Origin: Chloroflexota bacterium
GTDB taxonomy: Bacteria > Chloroflexota > Dehalococcoidia > SAR202 > UBA826
Length of the DNA stretch: 6,297 bases
Direction of reading: 5' to 3'
Assembly: GCA_002696685.1 (NCBI GenBank)
Contig: NZSI01000070.1
Coordinates: 1,994-8,290, forward strand
In this document: piece after piece, positions 1 to 5,854 of the stretch
Layout of the letters: each line of letters opens with the position of its first letter
How positions within the stretch are numbered: position 1 is the first letter of the stretch
The notes under the pieces: model-generated
Seen by the model: the letters and a program-made list of their open reading frames with translations, nothing else
Told to the model about the DNA's origin: nothing
Databases searched by the model: none
Program-made: the position numbers and the translations under genes

Positions 1-1319
1 TCTCTTTTCATACCGAATTCAGGGACCCAGTTTATGTTCTGGGTAACCCGTGCCAAGGATTCTCTCAAAGGGTCCATACTTATAAACCATTCATCAACTA
101 GCCGAAACACTAACTCAGAGCTACAGCGCCAGCAGTGAGGATAACGATGGGGATATCTTTCAAGGTTATAAAAAACCTTTTTGGACTTAAGGCTTTCATA
201 AATTCGGTCATTTACATCATAGACATTTAGACCGGTTAGCCAGTCAAATCCGTCGACAAAATTACCCAGGTCGTCAAGGGGTGCAATAGGCACAAGGTTT
301 TCTTCTTTCCCTAATGCAAAGTCCTCCTTACCAGCTCCTGGAGCAATATGCACAATCCCTGTACCTTCCGCCTCTGACACCTCATCCCACGCGACAATCC
401 TGTGAACAACTCCCTCCTGAGCAGGTAGTTCATCAAACGGTCCAGTATAAGTTCGTCCTACAAGTAAAGTTCCCTTCAGTTCCTCAACTATCTGGTAATC
501 ACCTTTAATTGCTGATGTTTGTCCTTTGGCAATGAATATAAATTCATTCTCCTGTGACACCTTTATGTAATCCATATCTGGATTCACAGCAGCCGCTACA
601 TTTGAACTCAATGTCCAAGGAGTGGTCGTCCAAACTAAAATGGACTCACGAATTTCTCTGTCACTCTCACTATTAACCAGAGGAAACTTAACAAACAGAC
701 CTGGATGAACGATCTCAACATAACCTTCAGTGACAATTTCGTGCTCTGACAGACCAGTACTACATCTAGGGCACCAAGGCATAACGTCGGTACCCTCATA
801 AATCAACCCTTTGTCATGGCATACCTTCAAAAAATGCCAGATCGTGTAATTATTTTCATCTGACATAGTGTGGTAGGAGTTGTCCCAGTCCATCCAATAA
901 CCTAAACGAATGGACTGGCTGGTGATCACATCCGAAAATCTCTGTACTCTCTCCTTGCAAAGAGTGACAAACTTGTCGATCCCATACTCTTCAATGTCGG
1001 TTTTTGAAGTAAACCCAAGCTCTTTCTCAACCTCAACCTCTATCCACAAACCCTGTCCATCGAAACCATTCTGATAACGTTGCTCATAACCCTGCATGGT
1101 TCTGAAACGTGTGAAGAGGTCTTTGTAACCTCTTCCCCAGGCATGATGAACTCCCATCGGATTATTTGCAGTTATCGGACCATCGATAAAAGAGTAGCGC
1201 TTGTCTGACTGTTGATTACGCACCATATATTTTTCAGCAATATTATTTTCTTCCCACCAACGGAGTATGTCTCTCTCCATCTCTGGAAAATCCACCTTAG
1301 CATCAACTGATTTAAACAT
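1..1319 (-). CDS. ileS: Isoleucyl-tRNA synthetase, N-terminal 439 residues (partial, GxHH signature)
   Basis: Charges tRNA-Ile with isoleucine in the cytoplasm (class I synthetase). The reading frame is open from ATG at 1319 to the window edge, giving 439 codons of an enzyme usually about 1,000 residues long. The start follows GGGAG (1326-1330) by 6 nt. Residues 47-63 (GPITANNPMGVHHAWGR) cover the first class I signature, but HxGH is replaced by G56-V57-H58-H59. GFDGQGLW (85-92) follows. Two CxxC pairs, C183/C186 and C396/C399, match the zinc site known from Thermus IleRS. The CP1 editing domain shows TTTPWTL (231-237) and GTGIVHIAPGAGKED (319-333), with the conserved editing Asp at 333. The visible part ends at INWVPEFGMKR, so the KMSKS region lies beyond the edge. 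The zinc pairs and overall style fit the type 2 (eukaryote-like) IleRS group. A T-box leader precedes the gene. ValRS or LeuRS is unlikely, given the signature and the Ile specifier. Confidence 0.96.
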   Translation of the reverse strand, partial: MFKSVDAKVDFPEMERDILRWWEENNIAEKYMVRNQQSDKRYSFIDGPITANNPMGVHHAWGRGYKDLFTRFRTMQGYEQRYQNGFDGQGLWIEVEVEKELGFTSKTDIEEYGIDKFVTLCKERVQRFSDVITSQSIRLGYWMDWDNSYHTMSDENNYTIWHFLKVCHDKGLIYEGTDVMPWCPRCSTGLSEHEIVTEGYVEIVHPGLFVKFPLVNSESDREIRESILVWTTTPWTLSSNVAAAVNPDMDYIKVSQENEFIFIAKGQTSAIKGDYQIVEELKGTLLVGRTYTGPFDELPAQEGVVHRIVAWDEVSEAEGTGIVHIAPGAGKEDFALGKEENLVPIAPLDDLGNFVDGFDWLTGLNVYDVNDRIYESLKSKKVFYNLERYPHRYPHCWRCSSELVFRLVDEWFISMDPLRESLARVTQNINWVPEFGMKR

Positions 1320-1352
1320 TAGCAACTCCCAACACAACAAAATATTAAACGT

Positions 1353-1389
1353 AAAAAGGCCCGTCCCTAACGCAAGGGACGGGCCTTTT
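1353..1389 (-). terminator. Rho-independent terminator of the ileS T-box
   Basis: A perfect 15-bp hairpin (arms 1375-1389 and 1354-1368, 6-nt loop UGCGUU) ends in a run of five U on the minus strand. Its 5' arm contains CCGUCCCU, which is also needed for the antiterminator, so the two folds exclude each other. This is the OFF state when tRNA-Ile is charged. The hairpin sits 34 nt upstream of the ileS start codon. Confidence 0.93.
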
Positions 1390-1595
1390 ACAGTCCGCGG
1401 TACCACCCTTGTTCCCCTTAAAAAAGGGGCTCTTAAAGGTTACCCTGATAACGGGGGACCCACCGTCGAATCCTACTCATGCTATTTTCGGTTCGATGCT
1501 CCAGAGCGATATTCGACTCTCCTAAGGTCCCCTCTCACACCATACAGGGTTCGCTTAACCACGGTTAAAGCCTACTCTTCTCCTTCTCCGCTTAT
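1353..1595 (-). promoter_or_regulatory. T-box riboswitch of ileS (AUC specifier)
   Basis: Transcriptional T-box leader, which senses uncharged tRNA-Ile and lets RNA polymerase reach ileS. It is read on the minus strand. Stem I closes with CGGAG (1586-1590) against CUCUG (1502-1506). The specifier loop has AGUA (1573-1576) on its 5' side and GAAUAUCG (1507-1514) on its 3' side. Within the latter, AUC (1508-1510) is an Ile codon followed by a purine. The stem above the loop is GGCU/AGUC, and the apical CCCU/AGGG stem carries a loop with GGUGUGAG, the conserved T-loop-type element. UCGAA/UUCGA may form stem II. Stem III is CCCCUU-UUUU-AAGGGG (1414-1429). The T-box core AAGGGUGGUACCGCGG lies at 1395-1410. 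In the antiterminator, AAGGG and GCGG flank the UGGUACC bulge and pair with CCGUCCCUU in the 5' arm of the terminator. Stem boundaries are hand-folded. The core sequence and the specifier are directly visible. Confidence 0.95.
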
Positions 1596-1606
1596 TTCTC
1601 CCTTCA

Positions 1607-1635
1607 AGGTTAGAAAATGCTCAACATTGTGTCAA
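1607..1635 (-). promoter_or_regulatory. Probable promoter of the ileS T-box transcript
   Basis: On the minus strand a perfect -35 box TTGACA (1630-1635) is followed after 17 nt by TAACCT (1607-1612), a weak -10 with 3 of 6 consensus matches. Transcription would begin near 1600, just before stem I, which is where a T-box RNA should start. The -35 begins 7 bases past the stop codon of the upstream aldolase-like gene, so no separate terminator fits between the two and some read-through into the leader is possible. Confidence 0.6.
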
Positions 1636-1642
1636 GAAATTT

Positions 1643-2368
1643 TCATACAACAGGTTTCTTTCCAGTTTTCTCTTCATATAACTTCCAAGTATTTTCGTTG
1701 AAAGGATAATACTTCCCGGGCGAACACCCCTCCACTTCCAATTGCTGTTTGATTACCTCTTCAACTTCTTCTCTTTGATGAGCTATCCGTATAACGTCGT
1801 CTACCTCGGGCTTAGGCACAACCACAACACCATCATCGTCCCCGACAATTGCATCCCCAGGCCGTACAAGCACCCCACCACACTGAATTGCGTCATTAAC
1901 CTGCCATGGCCAGAAGTCTGCTGGACCTTGCTTCGCAGTTGTACTGGCTGAGAACACTGGAAACCCATATTCCTTTAAAACAACACTGTCTCGGACCCCT
2001 CCATCTGTTACTAGACCCCCTACCTTCCTTTGCATAAGACGCATAAATTTTATATCCCCACCAATAGAGCTGTACTTCCATCCCAATGCGTCTATTACTA
2101 AAACCTCGTTGGGACCGCAAAGCTCAATAGCAACATACTCAGCGGAATTTTCCCCTTTTGGCTTATCATTCGCTAAGTCCGGTCTATGGGGCACAAATCT
2201 CAAAGTCACAGCTCGTCCAGCCATAGATTGGCCTAACCCTAAGGGCCTGGCACCCTGAACATATGTCGAAGGCCAGCCTTTTACCCAGAGTCCATCAATC
2301 AATGTTTGTGTGGGGATGTTTTTTAGTGTGTGTAGTGTCTCTTCCGATATCGGGTCTATATCAGGCAT
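1643..2368 (-). CDS. RraA / HMG-aldolase family protein
   Basis: A 241-residue cytoplasmic protein of the RraA/HMG-CHA aldolase superfamily. Known members are class II metal-dependent aldolases that cleave 4-hydroxy-4-methyl-2-oxoglutarate or decarboxylate oxaloacetate. Others are RNase E inhibitors (RraA), and many are misnamed dimethylmenaquinone methyltransferase. The D-x20-R-D motif is intact: D105 in GGDIKFMR, then R126-D127 in GGLVTDGGVRD. A second block, RPGDAIVGDDDGVVVVP (159-175), is typical of the fold. The length matches HMG/CHA aldolases (about 230-240) rather than E. coli RraA (about 160), which favours an enzyme of catabolism over an RNase regulator. ATG 2368 is chosen because GGAGGAG lies 8 nt upstream; the in-frame ATG at 2428 has no such site. 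A TATACT -10 candidate (2409-2414) lacks a convincing -35. The gene is divergent from the SDR/oxidoreductase pair, so shared control is plausible. The substrate is unknown. Confidence 0.9.
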   Translation of the reverse strand: MPDIDPISEETLHTLKNIPTQTLIDGLWVKGWPSTYVQGARPLGLGQSMAGRAVTLRFVPHRPDLANDKPKGENSAEYVAIELCGPNEVLVIDALGWKYSSIGGDIKFMRLMQRKVGGLVTDGGVRDSVVLKEYGFPVFSASTTAKQGPADFWPWQVNDAIQCGGVLVRPGDAIVGDDDGVVVVPKPEVDDVIRIAHQREEVEEVIKQQLEVEGCSPGKYYPFNENTWKLYEEKTGKKPVV

Positions 2369-2428
2369 AAATTTTTCTCCTCCAGATTGTTTCGTATCCG
2401 TTAGGCTCAGTATACGATCTCCCCACAA

Positions 2429-2599
2429 GTCTATTTGTTTAAATTAGTTGGACCAGAAATTTCCTTCACGGTTGTCACACAAAAACCGCTGCATAAAACA
2501 ATAACGGTTTTCATAGAATTAGTTGCCAGATACACATAAGTGAAACTCCAACTGTTTCGTTGTATGCTGAGTTCATAAGATCGATTTTATAAAAAGAAA
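2429..2599. promoter_or_regulatory. Divergent intergenic region with repeated CGGTT half-sites
   Basis: The gap between the aldolase-like gene and the SDR gene should carry both promoters. The pentamer CGGTT occurs at 2469-2473 and 2505-2511 (CGGTTTT). An inverted copy, AAAACCG, lies between them at 2482-2488, forming inverted repeats with 10-nt and 16-nt spacings. Such spaced half-sites resemble operators of LysR- or GntR-type regulators, but no regulator gene is present in the window. A weak plus-strand promoter may follow at 2540-2568. The assignment is an inference from repeat geometry only. Confidence 0.35.
2540..2568 (+). promoter_or_regulatory. Candidate promoter for the SDR-oxidoreductase pair
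   Basis: GTGAAA (2540-2545) and TATGCT (2563-2568) are separated by 17 nt, each with 4 of 6 sigma70-type consensus matches. The predicted start, near 2575, would leave a leader of about 37 nt before ATG 2612. It is the best-spaced pair in the gap but weak, and it may need an activator. Confidence 0.3.
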
Positions 2600-2611
2600 T
2601 TGGGAGCCATT

Positions 2612-3415
2612 ATGTCAGGAAAACTAACCAACAAAGTGTCGATAATAACGGGTGGCAACAGTGGGATAGGTGCTTCAACGGCACATCTTTTTGCCAAAGA
2701 GGGATCAAAAATATTGATCTTGGCTAGGAGAGAAGTTGAAGGGCTAAAAGTTCAAGAATCCATACGTGCTGAGGGCGGCGAATGCACATTTGTGCAATGC
2801 GATGTTGGAGAACCTGACTCTGTAAATCAAGCTATTGAAAAAGCATCGGCAATATACGGTTCAGTACATGTTCTCTTCAACAATGCCGGTCACGGTGGAG
2901 GTGGAGATTTCCCCAACTCAACCACTGAAGAGTGGAACAGTGTAATTAACGACAATCTGAACGGTACATTCTACGTTTCTAGGGCAGTATGGCCCCACCT
3001 GATTAAGTCAGGAGGAGGGACTGTTATAAATATGTCTTCGCTCGCTGCTCAGCGTGGTTTTAGCCCCAAGATGTTAGATGAATTTGGAGCCACCGCCCCA
3101 TCCTATTACGCTGCGAAAGCCGGAGTCGATGCTCTCACCAGATATATGGCCGGAGTGGGAGGAAAACACAATATCAGAGTGAACTGCATAAGACCTGGCC
3201 AGATAATGACACCAGGAGCCACTCGTGGAACAATCAACGATGCGGACGGAGGGCACCATGTTTTCGAGGACATGTTCAACATGGCCCAGATAATTCCTGG
3301 GCCGGGGTACCCAACTGATGTGGCAAACCTAGTTTTATTTTTAGCATGTGAAGATTCACGCTTTATAACTTCTGAAATCATAAATATAGATGGAGGGGTA
3401 GCAGCGAAGATATAG
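2612..3415 (+). CDS. Short-chain dehydrogenase/reductase (SDR)
   Basis: A 267-residue NAD(P)-dependent oxidoreductase of the classical SDR family, acting on an alcohol or carbonyl substrate in the cytoplasm. The cofactor motif TGGNSGIG is at 13-20. CDV (63-65) would contact the adenine ring, and NNAG is at 90-93. The structural Asn is N115, Ser is S142/S143, and the YxxxK pair is Y165/K169. RPG (184-186) and the C-terminal ITSEIINIDGG complete the pattern. The basic ARR (38-40) after the second strand hints at NADP(H) preference. The spacing from Ser to Tyr is about 9 residues longer than the usual 13 (SPKMLDEFGATAPS region). ATG 2612 is preferred over the in-frame TTG at 2600 because GGGAG (2602-2606) sits 5 nt before it. 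The FAD oxidoreductase follows after 45 bp on the same strand. The family is certain; the substrate cannot be read. Confidence 0.93.
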   Translation: MSGKLTNKVSIITGGNSGIGASTAHLFAKEGSKILILARREVEGLKVQESIRAEGGECTFVQCDVGEPDSVNQAIEKASAIYGSVHVLFNNAGHGGGGDFPNSTTEEWNSVINDNLNGTFYVSRAVWPHLIKSGGGTVINMSSLAAQRGFSPKMLDEFGATAPSYYAAKAGVDALTRYMAGVGGKHNIRVNCIRPGQIMTPGATRGTINDADGGHHVFEDMFNMAQIIPGPGYPTDVANLVLFLACEDSRFITSEIINIDGGVAAKI

Positions 3416-3460
3416 TCCCATTTCGTCTTGATCTACAATTTTTAATTTTAGGAAAAGTAT

Positions 3461-4645
3461 ATGAATAGTGCTTACGACTTCCTCATCATCGGCGGCGGGG
3501 TCAATGGAACCAGTATAGCTATGCATTTGGCCAAAATGGGCATAGGCAGTGTTGCAGTACTAGAGAAGAAAGGACTTGCGACGGGGGCCACTGGCCGTTC
3601 CGGCGCAATGATCCGTGAACATTACTTAACACCCGAATTAGTACGAATGTCATCGCAAGCCCGCAAGTTTTTTGAGCAATGGCCCGCAGAACATGGGTAC
3701 GATATAAATTTCCGTAAAACCGGCCGAATACTCCTTTTTGGTGAGAATGACGCTGCTTCTGCTCGAAATAATGCTGAGATGAATCGTGCAGAAGGGGTGC
3801 CAATTGAAACTATGGACGCTAAAGACATTGCTGAAATGATTCCCGGTGCCGTTTTGGATGATATAGAAACGGTATTGTTCGAACCGGAGGCTGGTTATGC
3901 AGATCCCGTAGCCACCACTTATGCATTCGCGTCAGAGGCAAAAAAAAATGGGGCGGAAATCTATACAGACTGCGAAGTTACTAGCATAAGAACACGGGGA
4001 GACAGAGTAATTGGCGTTTCCTCAAACAATGGAACATTTGATGCCGATGTGGTGATCAACGTTACCGGACCTTGGGCAAATATTTTGCTCAACTCACTCG
4101 ACGAAGAACTACCAATTGAGCCCATAAGGGTTCAGATGGTCCACATGAGAAGACCCCCATCTCTTGAGAACTTAGAAACTATTGTAATAGACCACACCTG
4201 TGGCGCCTATTACAGAAGCGACGGTAGCTCAAACACCTTGATAGGAGGAGAGGCTCCGGAAGATATGATGGAAATCACAGATCCCAACAATTTCGGGTTA
4301 AATGCTGATCATATTTTCATTCAGCGTTACTGGTCTAGGATTAACCGAAGGTTCCCTGAATTCCGAAATGCTATTTGTCGTGGCGGATATGGATCCTTGT
4401 ATGACATGACCCCTGATGGCAATCCAATAATCGACAAATCGTCAACTATTAAAAATCTCTACAACGTTGCCGGCTTTAGTGGCCACGGATTTAAGTTGTC
4501 CCCTGTAATAGGCTCTATCGTATCTGGCTTGGTAAGTGGTAACGGGCCTGATAATGAATACCTGAATATGTTCAAGAAGGATAGGTTTACAACTGGAAAC
4601 CAAATTGTTCCTGACTTCCCCTACGGAAACAGAGCTCACCAGTAA
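3461..4645 (+). CDS. FAD-dependent oxidoreductase, DAO / sarcosine oxidase beta-like
   Basis: A 394-residue flavoprotein of the D-amino-acid oxidase (DAO) superfamily. Members oxidise amines or amino acids, such as sarcosine, glycine or D-amino acids, with FAD. The N-terminal dinucleotide fold shows DFLIIGGGVNG with GxGxxG at 11-16 and the ribose-binding Glu at E35. GATGRSGAMIREHY (42-55) resembles the flavin-contacting segment of sarcosine oxidase beta and dimethylglycine dehydrogenase proteins. VTGPW (201-205), MTPDGNPIID (316-325) and GFSGHGFKLSPVIG (338-351) complete the DAO pattern. At the position where monomeric sarcosine oxidase has its flavin-linked Cys before xYTxTPD, this protein has S312, so covalent FAD by that route is not expected. 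AGGA (3450-3453) precedes the ATG by 7 nt. No signal peptide or membrane segment is seen. It probably shares an operon with the SDR. Whether it is an oxidase or a dehydrogenase is open. Confidence 0.93.
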   Translation: MNSAYDFLIIGGGVNGTSIAMHLAKMGIGSVAVLEKKGLATGATGRSGAMIREHYLTPELVRMSSQARKFFEQWPAEHGYDINFRKTGRILLFGENDAASARNNAEMNRAEGVPIETMDAKDIAEMIPGAVLDDIETVLFEPEAGYADPVATTYAFASEAKKNGAEIYTDCEVTSIRTRGDRVIGVSSNNGTFDADVVINVTGPWANILLNSLDEELPIEPIRVQMVHMRRPPSLENLETIVIDHTCGAYYRSDGSSNTLIGGEAPEDMMEITDPNNFGLNADHIFIQRYWSRINRRFPEFRNAICRGGYGSLYDMTPDGNPIIDKSSTIKNLYNVAGFSGHGFKLSPVIGSIVSGLVSGNGPDNEYLNMFKKDRFTTGNQIVPDFPYGNRAHQ

Positions 4646-4667
4646 ATGCTGTATTGAACATATTGTA

Positions 4668-4696
4668 TGGACAGCAAATAACTGCGAGCATATAAT
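4668..4696 (+). promoter_or_regulatory. Strong promoter of the tRNA-Leu/tRNA-Cys operon
   Basis: TGGACA (4668-4673) and a perfect TATAAT (4691-4696) are separated by 17 nt, a near-consensus sigma70-type promoter. Transcription would start near 4703, leaving a 5' leader of about 38 nt to be removed by RNase P before tRNA-Leu at 4741. The -10 box overlaps the right arm of a 7-bp inverted repeat, CAAATAA (4675-4681) / TTATTTG (4696-4702). Confidence 0.8.
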
Positions 4697-4740
4697 TATT
4701 TGCCACGAGAAGTTGACGCTCGAAAGGGTTGTGTCATACT

Positions 4741-4828
4741 GCCGAGGTGGTGGAATTGGTAGACACGCAGCGTTGAGGGCGCTGTGGCCGTACAGGCTGT
4801 AGGAGTTCGAGTCTCCTCCTCGGCACCA
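4741..4828 (+). tRNA. tRNA-Leu (GAG)
   Basis: Class II tRNA decoding CUC/CUU. The acceptor GCCGAGG (4741-4747) pairs perfectly with CCTCGGC (4818-4824). The anticodon stem CAGCG/CGCTG encloses the loop TTGAGGG, with anticodon GAG at 4775-4777. A long variable arm (4785-4800) is as expected for Leu. The T arm is AGGAG-TTCGAGT-CTCCT. The discriminator is A4825 and CCA is encoded at 4826-4828. tRNA-Cys follows 16 nt downstream. Confidence 0.97.
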
Positions 4829-4844
4829 CTTCAGCAATTAATTA

Positions 4845-4921
4845 GGCGACGTAGCCAAGCGGTCTAAGGCGGAGGTCTGCAAAACCTCTATTCGGCGGTT
4901 CGAATCCGCCCGTCGCCTCCA
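4845..4921 (+). tRNA. tRNA-Cys (GCA)
   Basis: Decodes UGC/UGU. The acceptor GGCGACG (4845-4851) pairs with CGTCGCC (4911-4917). The anticodon stem GAGGT/ACCTC encloses CTGCAAA, with anticodon GCA at 4879-4881. The T arm is GGCGG-TTCGAAT-CCGCC. The discriminator U4918 is the known identity base for tRNA-Cys, and CCA is encoded at 4919-4921. A run of six T (4922-4927) directly follows and may help end the transcript. It is probably cotranscribed with tRNA-Leu. Confidence 0.97.
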
Positions 4922-4952
4922 TTTTTTATCCCCGGAACAAGACCTTAAGCAG

Positions 4953-5708
4953 CTATTCCACCGCAGGTTCGTGTGACTTAAGAAATCGACGAGCATGATC
5001 TACAACTCGATCAATGTTTTCTTGAGAATCCTTCCATGGGAAAATGGTTGTCTCTGAATTCGGCGCAATTTCAGCAACCTCCATAGCGGCTTCATACGGA
5101 TGTGCAGGCACATTATCGGGCGCTATTAGTAGGGGTGTCTGAAGGGACCTTACGAAATCACGTGAGACTGTGAAAACAAAGTCGGCACGGTCAGTGTACA
5201 TGTTCGTCAAAAAATCATGGACTTCGGCCATAGTAACATCCGAACGTTTTTCACATAGCTGAGGAGCCCAACGTTCGGTGTTATTCTCGTAGAAGATATT
5301 TGGATGTTCCGGACTGAATCCGCTGGGCTGCATCATCGCAGCCGCAACGATACGGTCCTGGGCTAACTTAAGCAAATTATGAATCATCGGGCCTCCGATA
5401 CAAAATCCCATGACCAAGAATTCTCGGATCCCAAGATGATCCATTAATCCTAGCTGGTCATCGGAATAGGCATCCCATGGTCGGTCAGTCTCTAGAGGCC
5501 CAGTAGACTGGCCCAGGTCAGCATTCCGCAAGTCAGCAGATATACATCGAAAATCATTCCTGTACCTTTCCAATGGATTGAACGGTACAGCTGTATTCAG
5601 AGACGATATCGAAGAATTGAGTCCCCCACCAGGAATAATTAATAAAGGAAATCCTGAACCGACATCTTCGTAATAGATACGCACAGATCCTCTTTCATAA
5701 AACGGCAT
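4953..5708 (-). CDS. Alpha/beta-hydrolase fold protein with Cys nucleophile
   Basis: A 251-residue alpha/beta-hydrolase, cytoplasmic with no signal peptide. The oxyanion-hole region is IIPGGGLNSS (24-33). SADLRNADLGQS (57-68) resembles the D-x-R-G-x-G-x-S turn of the fold. The nucleophile elbow is GFCIGG (101-106), so C103 replaces the usual Ser, as in dienelactone hydrolases. The acid is probably D188 in LLIAPDNVPAHP. After the last strand (TTIFPW, 221-226), where a Gly-His normally provides the catalytic base, the sequence is KDSQ, so the usual His is not visible. H193 or H218-region residues cannot be assigned with confidence. GGAGG (5718-5722) lies 9 nt upstream of the ATG. The gene converges on the tRNA pair and is divergent from the DUF917 gene. 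The reaction is unknown: it could be an esterase- or lactonase-like enzyme, or a non-hydrolytic member of the fold. Confidence 0.88.
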   Translation of the reverse strand: MPFYERGSVRIYYEDVGSGFPLLIIPGGGLNSSISSLNTAVPFNPLERYRNDFRCISADLRNADLGQSTGPLETDRPWDAYSDDQLGLMDHLGIREFLVMGFCIGGPMIHNLLKLAQDRIVAAAMMQPSGFSPEHPNIFYENNTERWAPQLCEKRSDVTMAEVHDFLTNMYTDRADFVFTVSRDFVRSLQTPLLIAPDNVPAHPYEAAMEVAEIAPNSETTIFPWKDSQENIDRVVDHARRFLKSHEPAVE

Positions 5709-5854
5709 GGTAATTATCCTCCATTAAAAAATTAAATTGTCATAGTCATATACGCCAGTAAATATAGGGTGCCATAAGCGATAAATCCTCTCAGGCATAA
5801 AAATGAGCAAGAAGGTATGCTCTATTTTACTCATAAAAGTAATTAGGTGAATTC
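5709..5854. promoter_or_regulatory. Divergent hydrolase / DUF917 intergenic region
   Basis: These 146 bp must hold the control elements of both flanking genes. No promoter close to consensus is visible on either strand; TTGTCA (5737-5742) followed by AT-rich DNA is the best plus-strand -35 candidate. GAGCA (5805-5809) pairs with TGCTC (5818-5822), and the overlapping ATGAG (5803-5807) pairs with CTCAT (5830-5834). The two small hairpins share bases and would be alternatives in the DUF917 leader. Both may be chance. Confidence 0.3.

Noticed and set aside
1267..1701. Open frame of 144 codons on the plus strand
   Set aside because: It runs antisense through the ileS start, the T-box leader and the end of the aldolase-like gene. 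It has no family resemblance, and the leader explains the sequence.
2369..2428. Longer N-terminus for the aldolase-like gene from ATG 2428
   Set aside because: The extra 20 codons have no ribosome site before them and contain the GGAGGAG that serves ATG 2368, plus the candidate TATACT -10.
3074..3828. Several minus-strand open frames of 61-94 codons inside the SDR and FAD oxidoreductase genes
   Set aside because: They are antisense shadows of two well-recognised proteins and have no ribosome sites or family motifs.
4713..4740. TTGACG-16-CATACT as tRNA promoter
   Set aside because: The -10 would touch the first base of tRNA-Leu, so transcription would start inside the tRNA. The TGGACA-17-TATAAT pair upstream is better placed and stronger.
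4442..4837. Open frame of 131 codons on the minus strand, and a 65-codon plus-strand frame at 4605-4802
   Set aside because: Both run through the tRNA-Leu gene and the end of the FAD oxidoreductase gene. Their translations contain the products of reading a tRNA as protein.
4741..4921. tRNA pair as an attachment site of an integrated element
   Set aside because: No integrase gene and no repeated tRNA 3' end is visible elsewhere in the window, and both tRNAs are complete.
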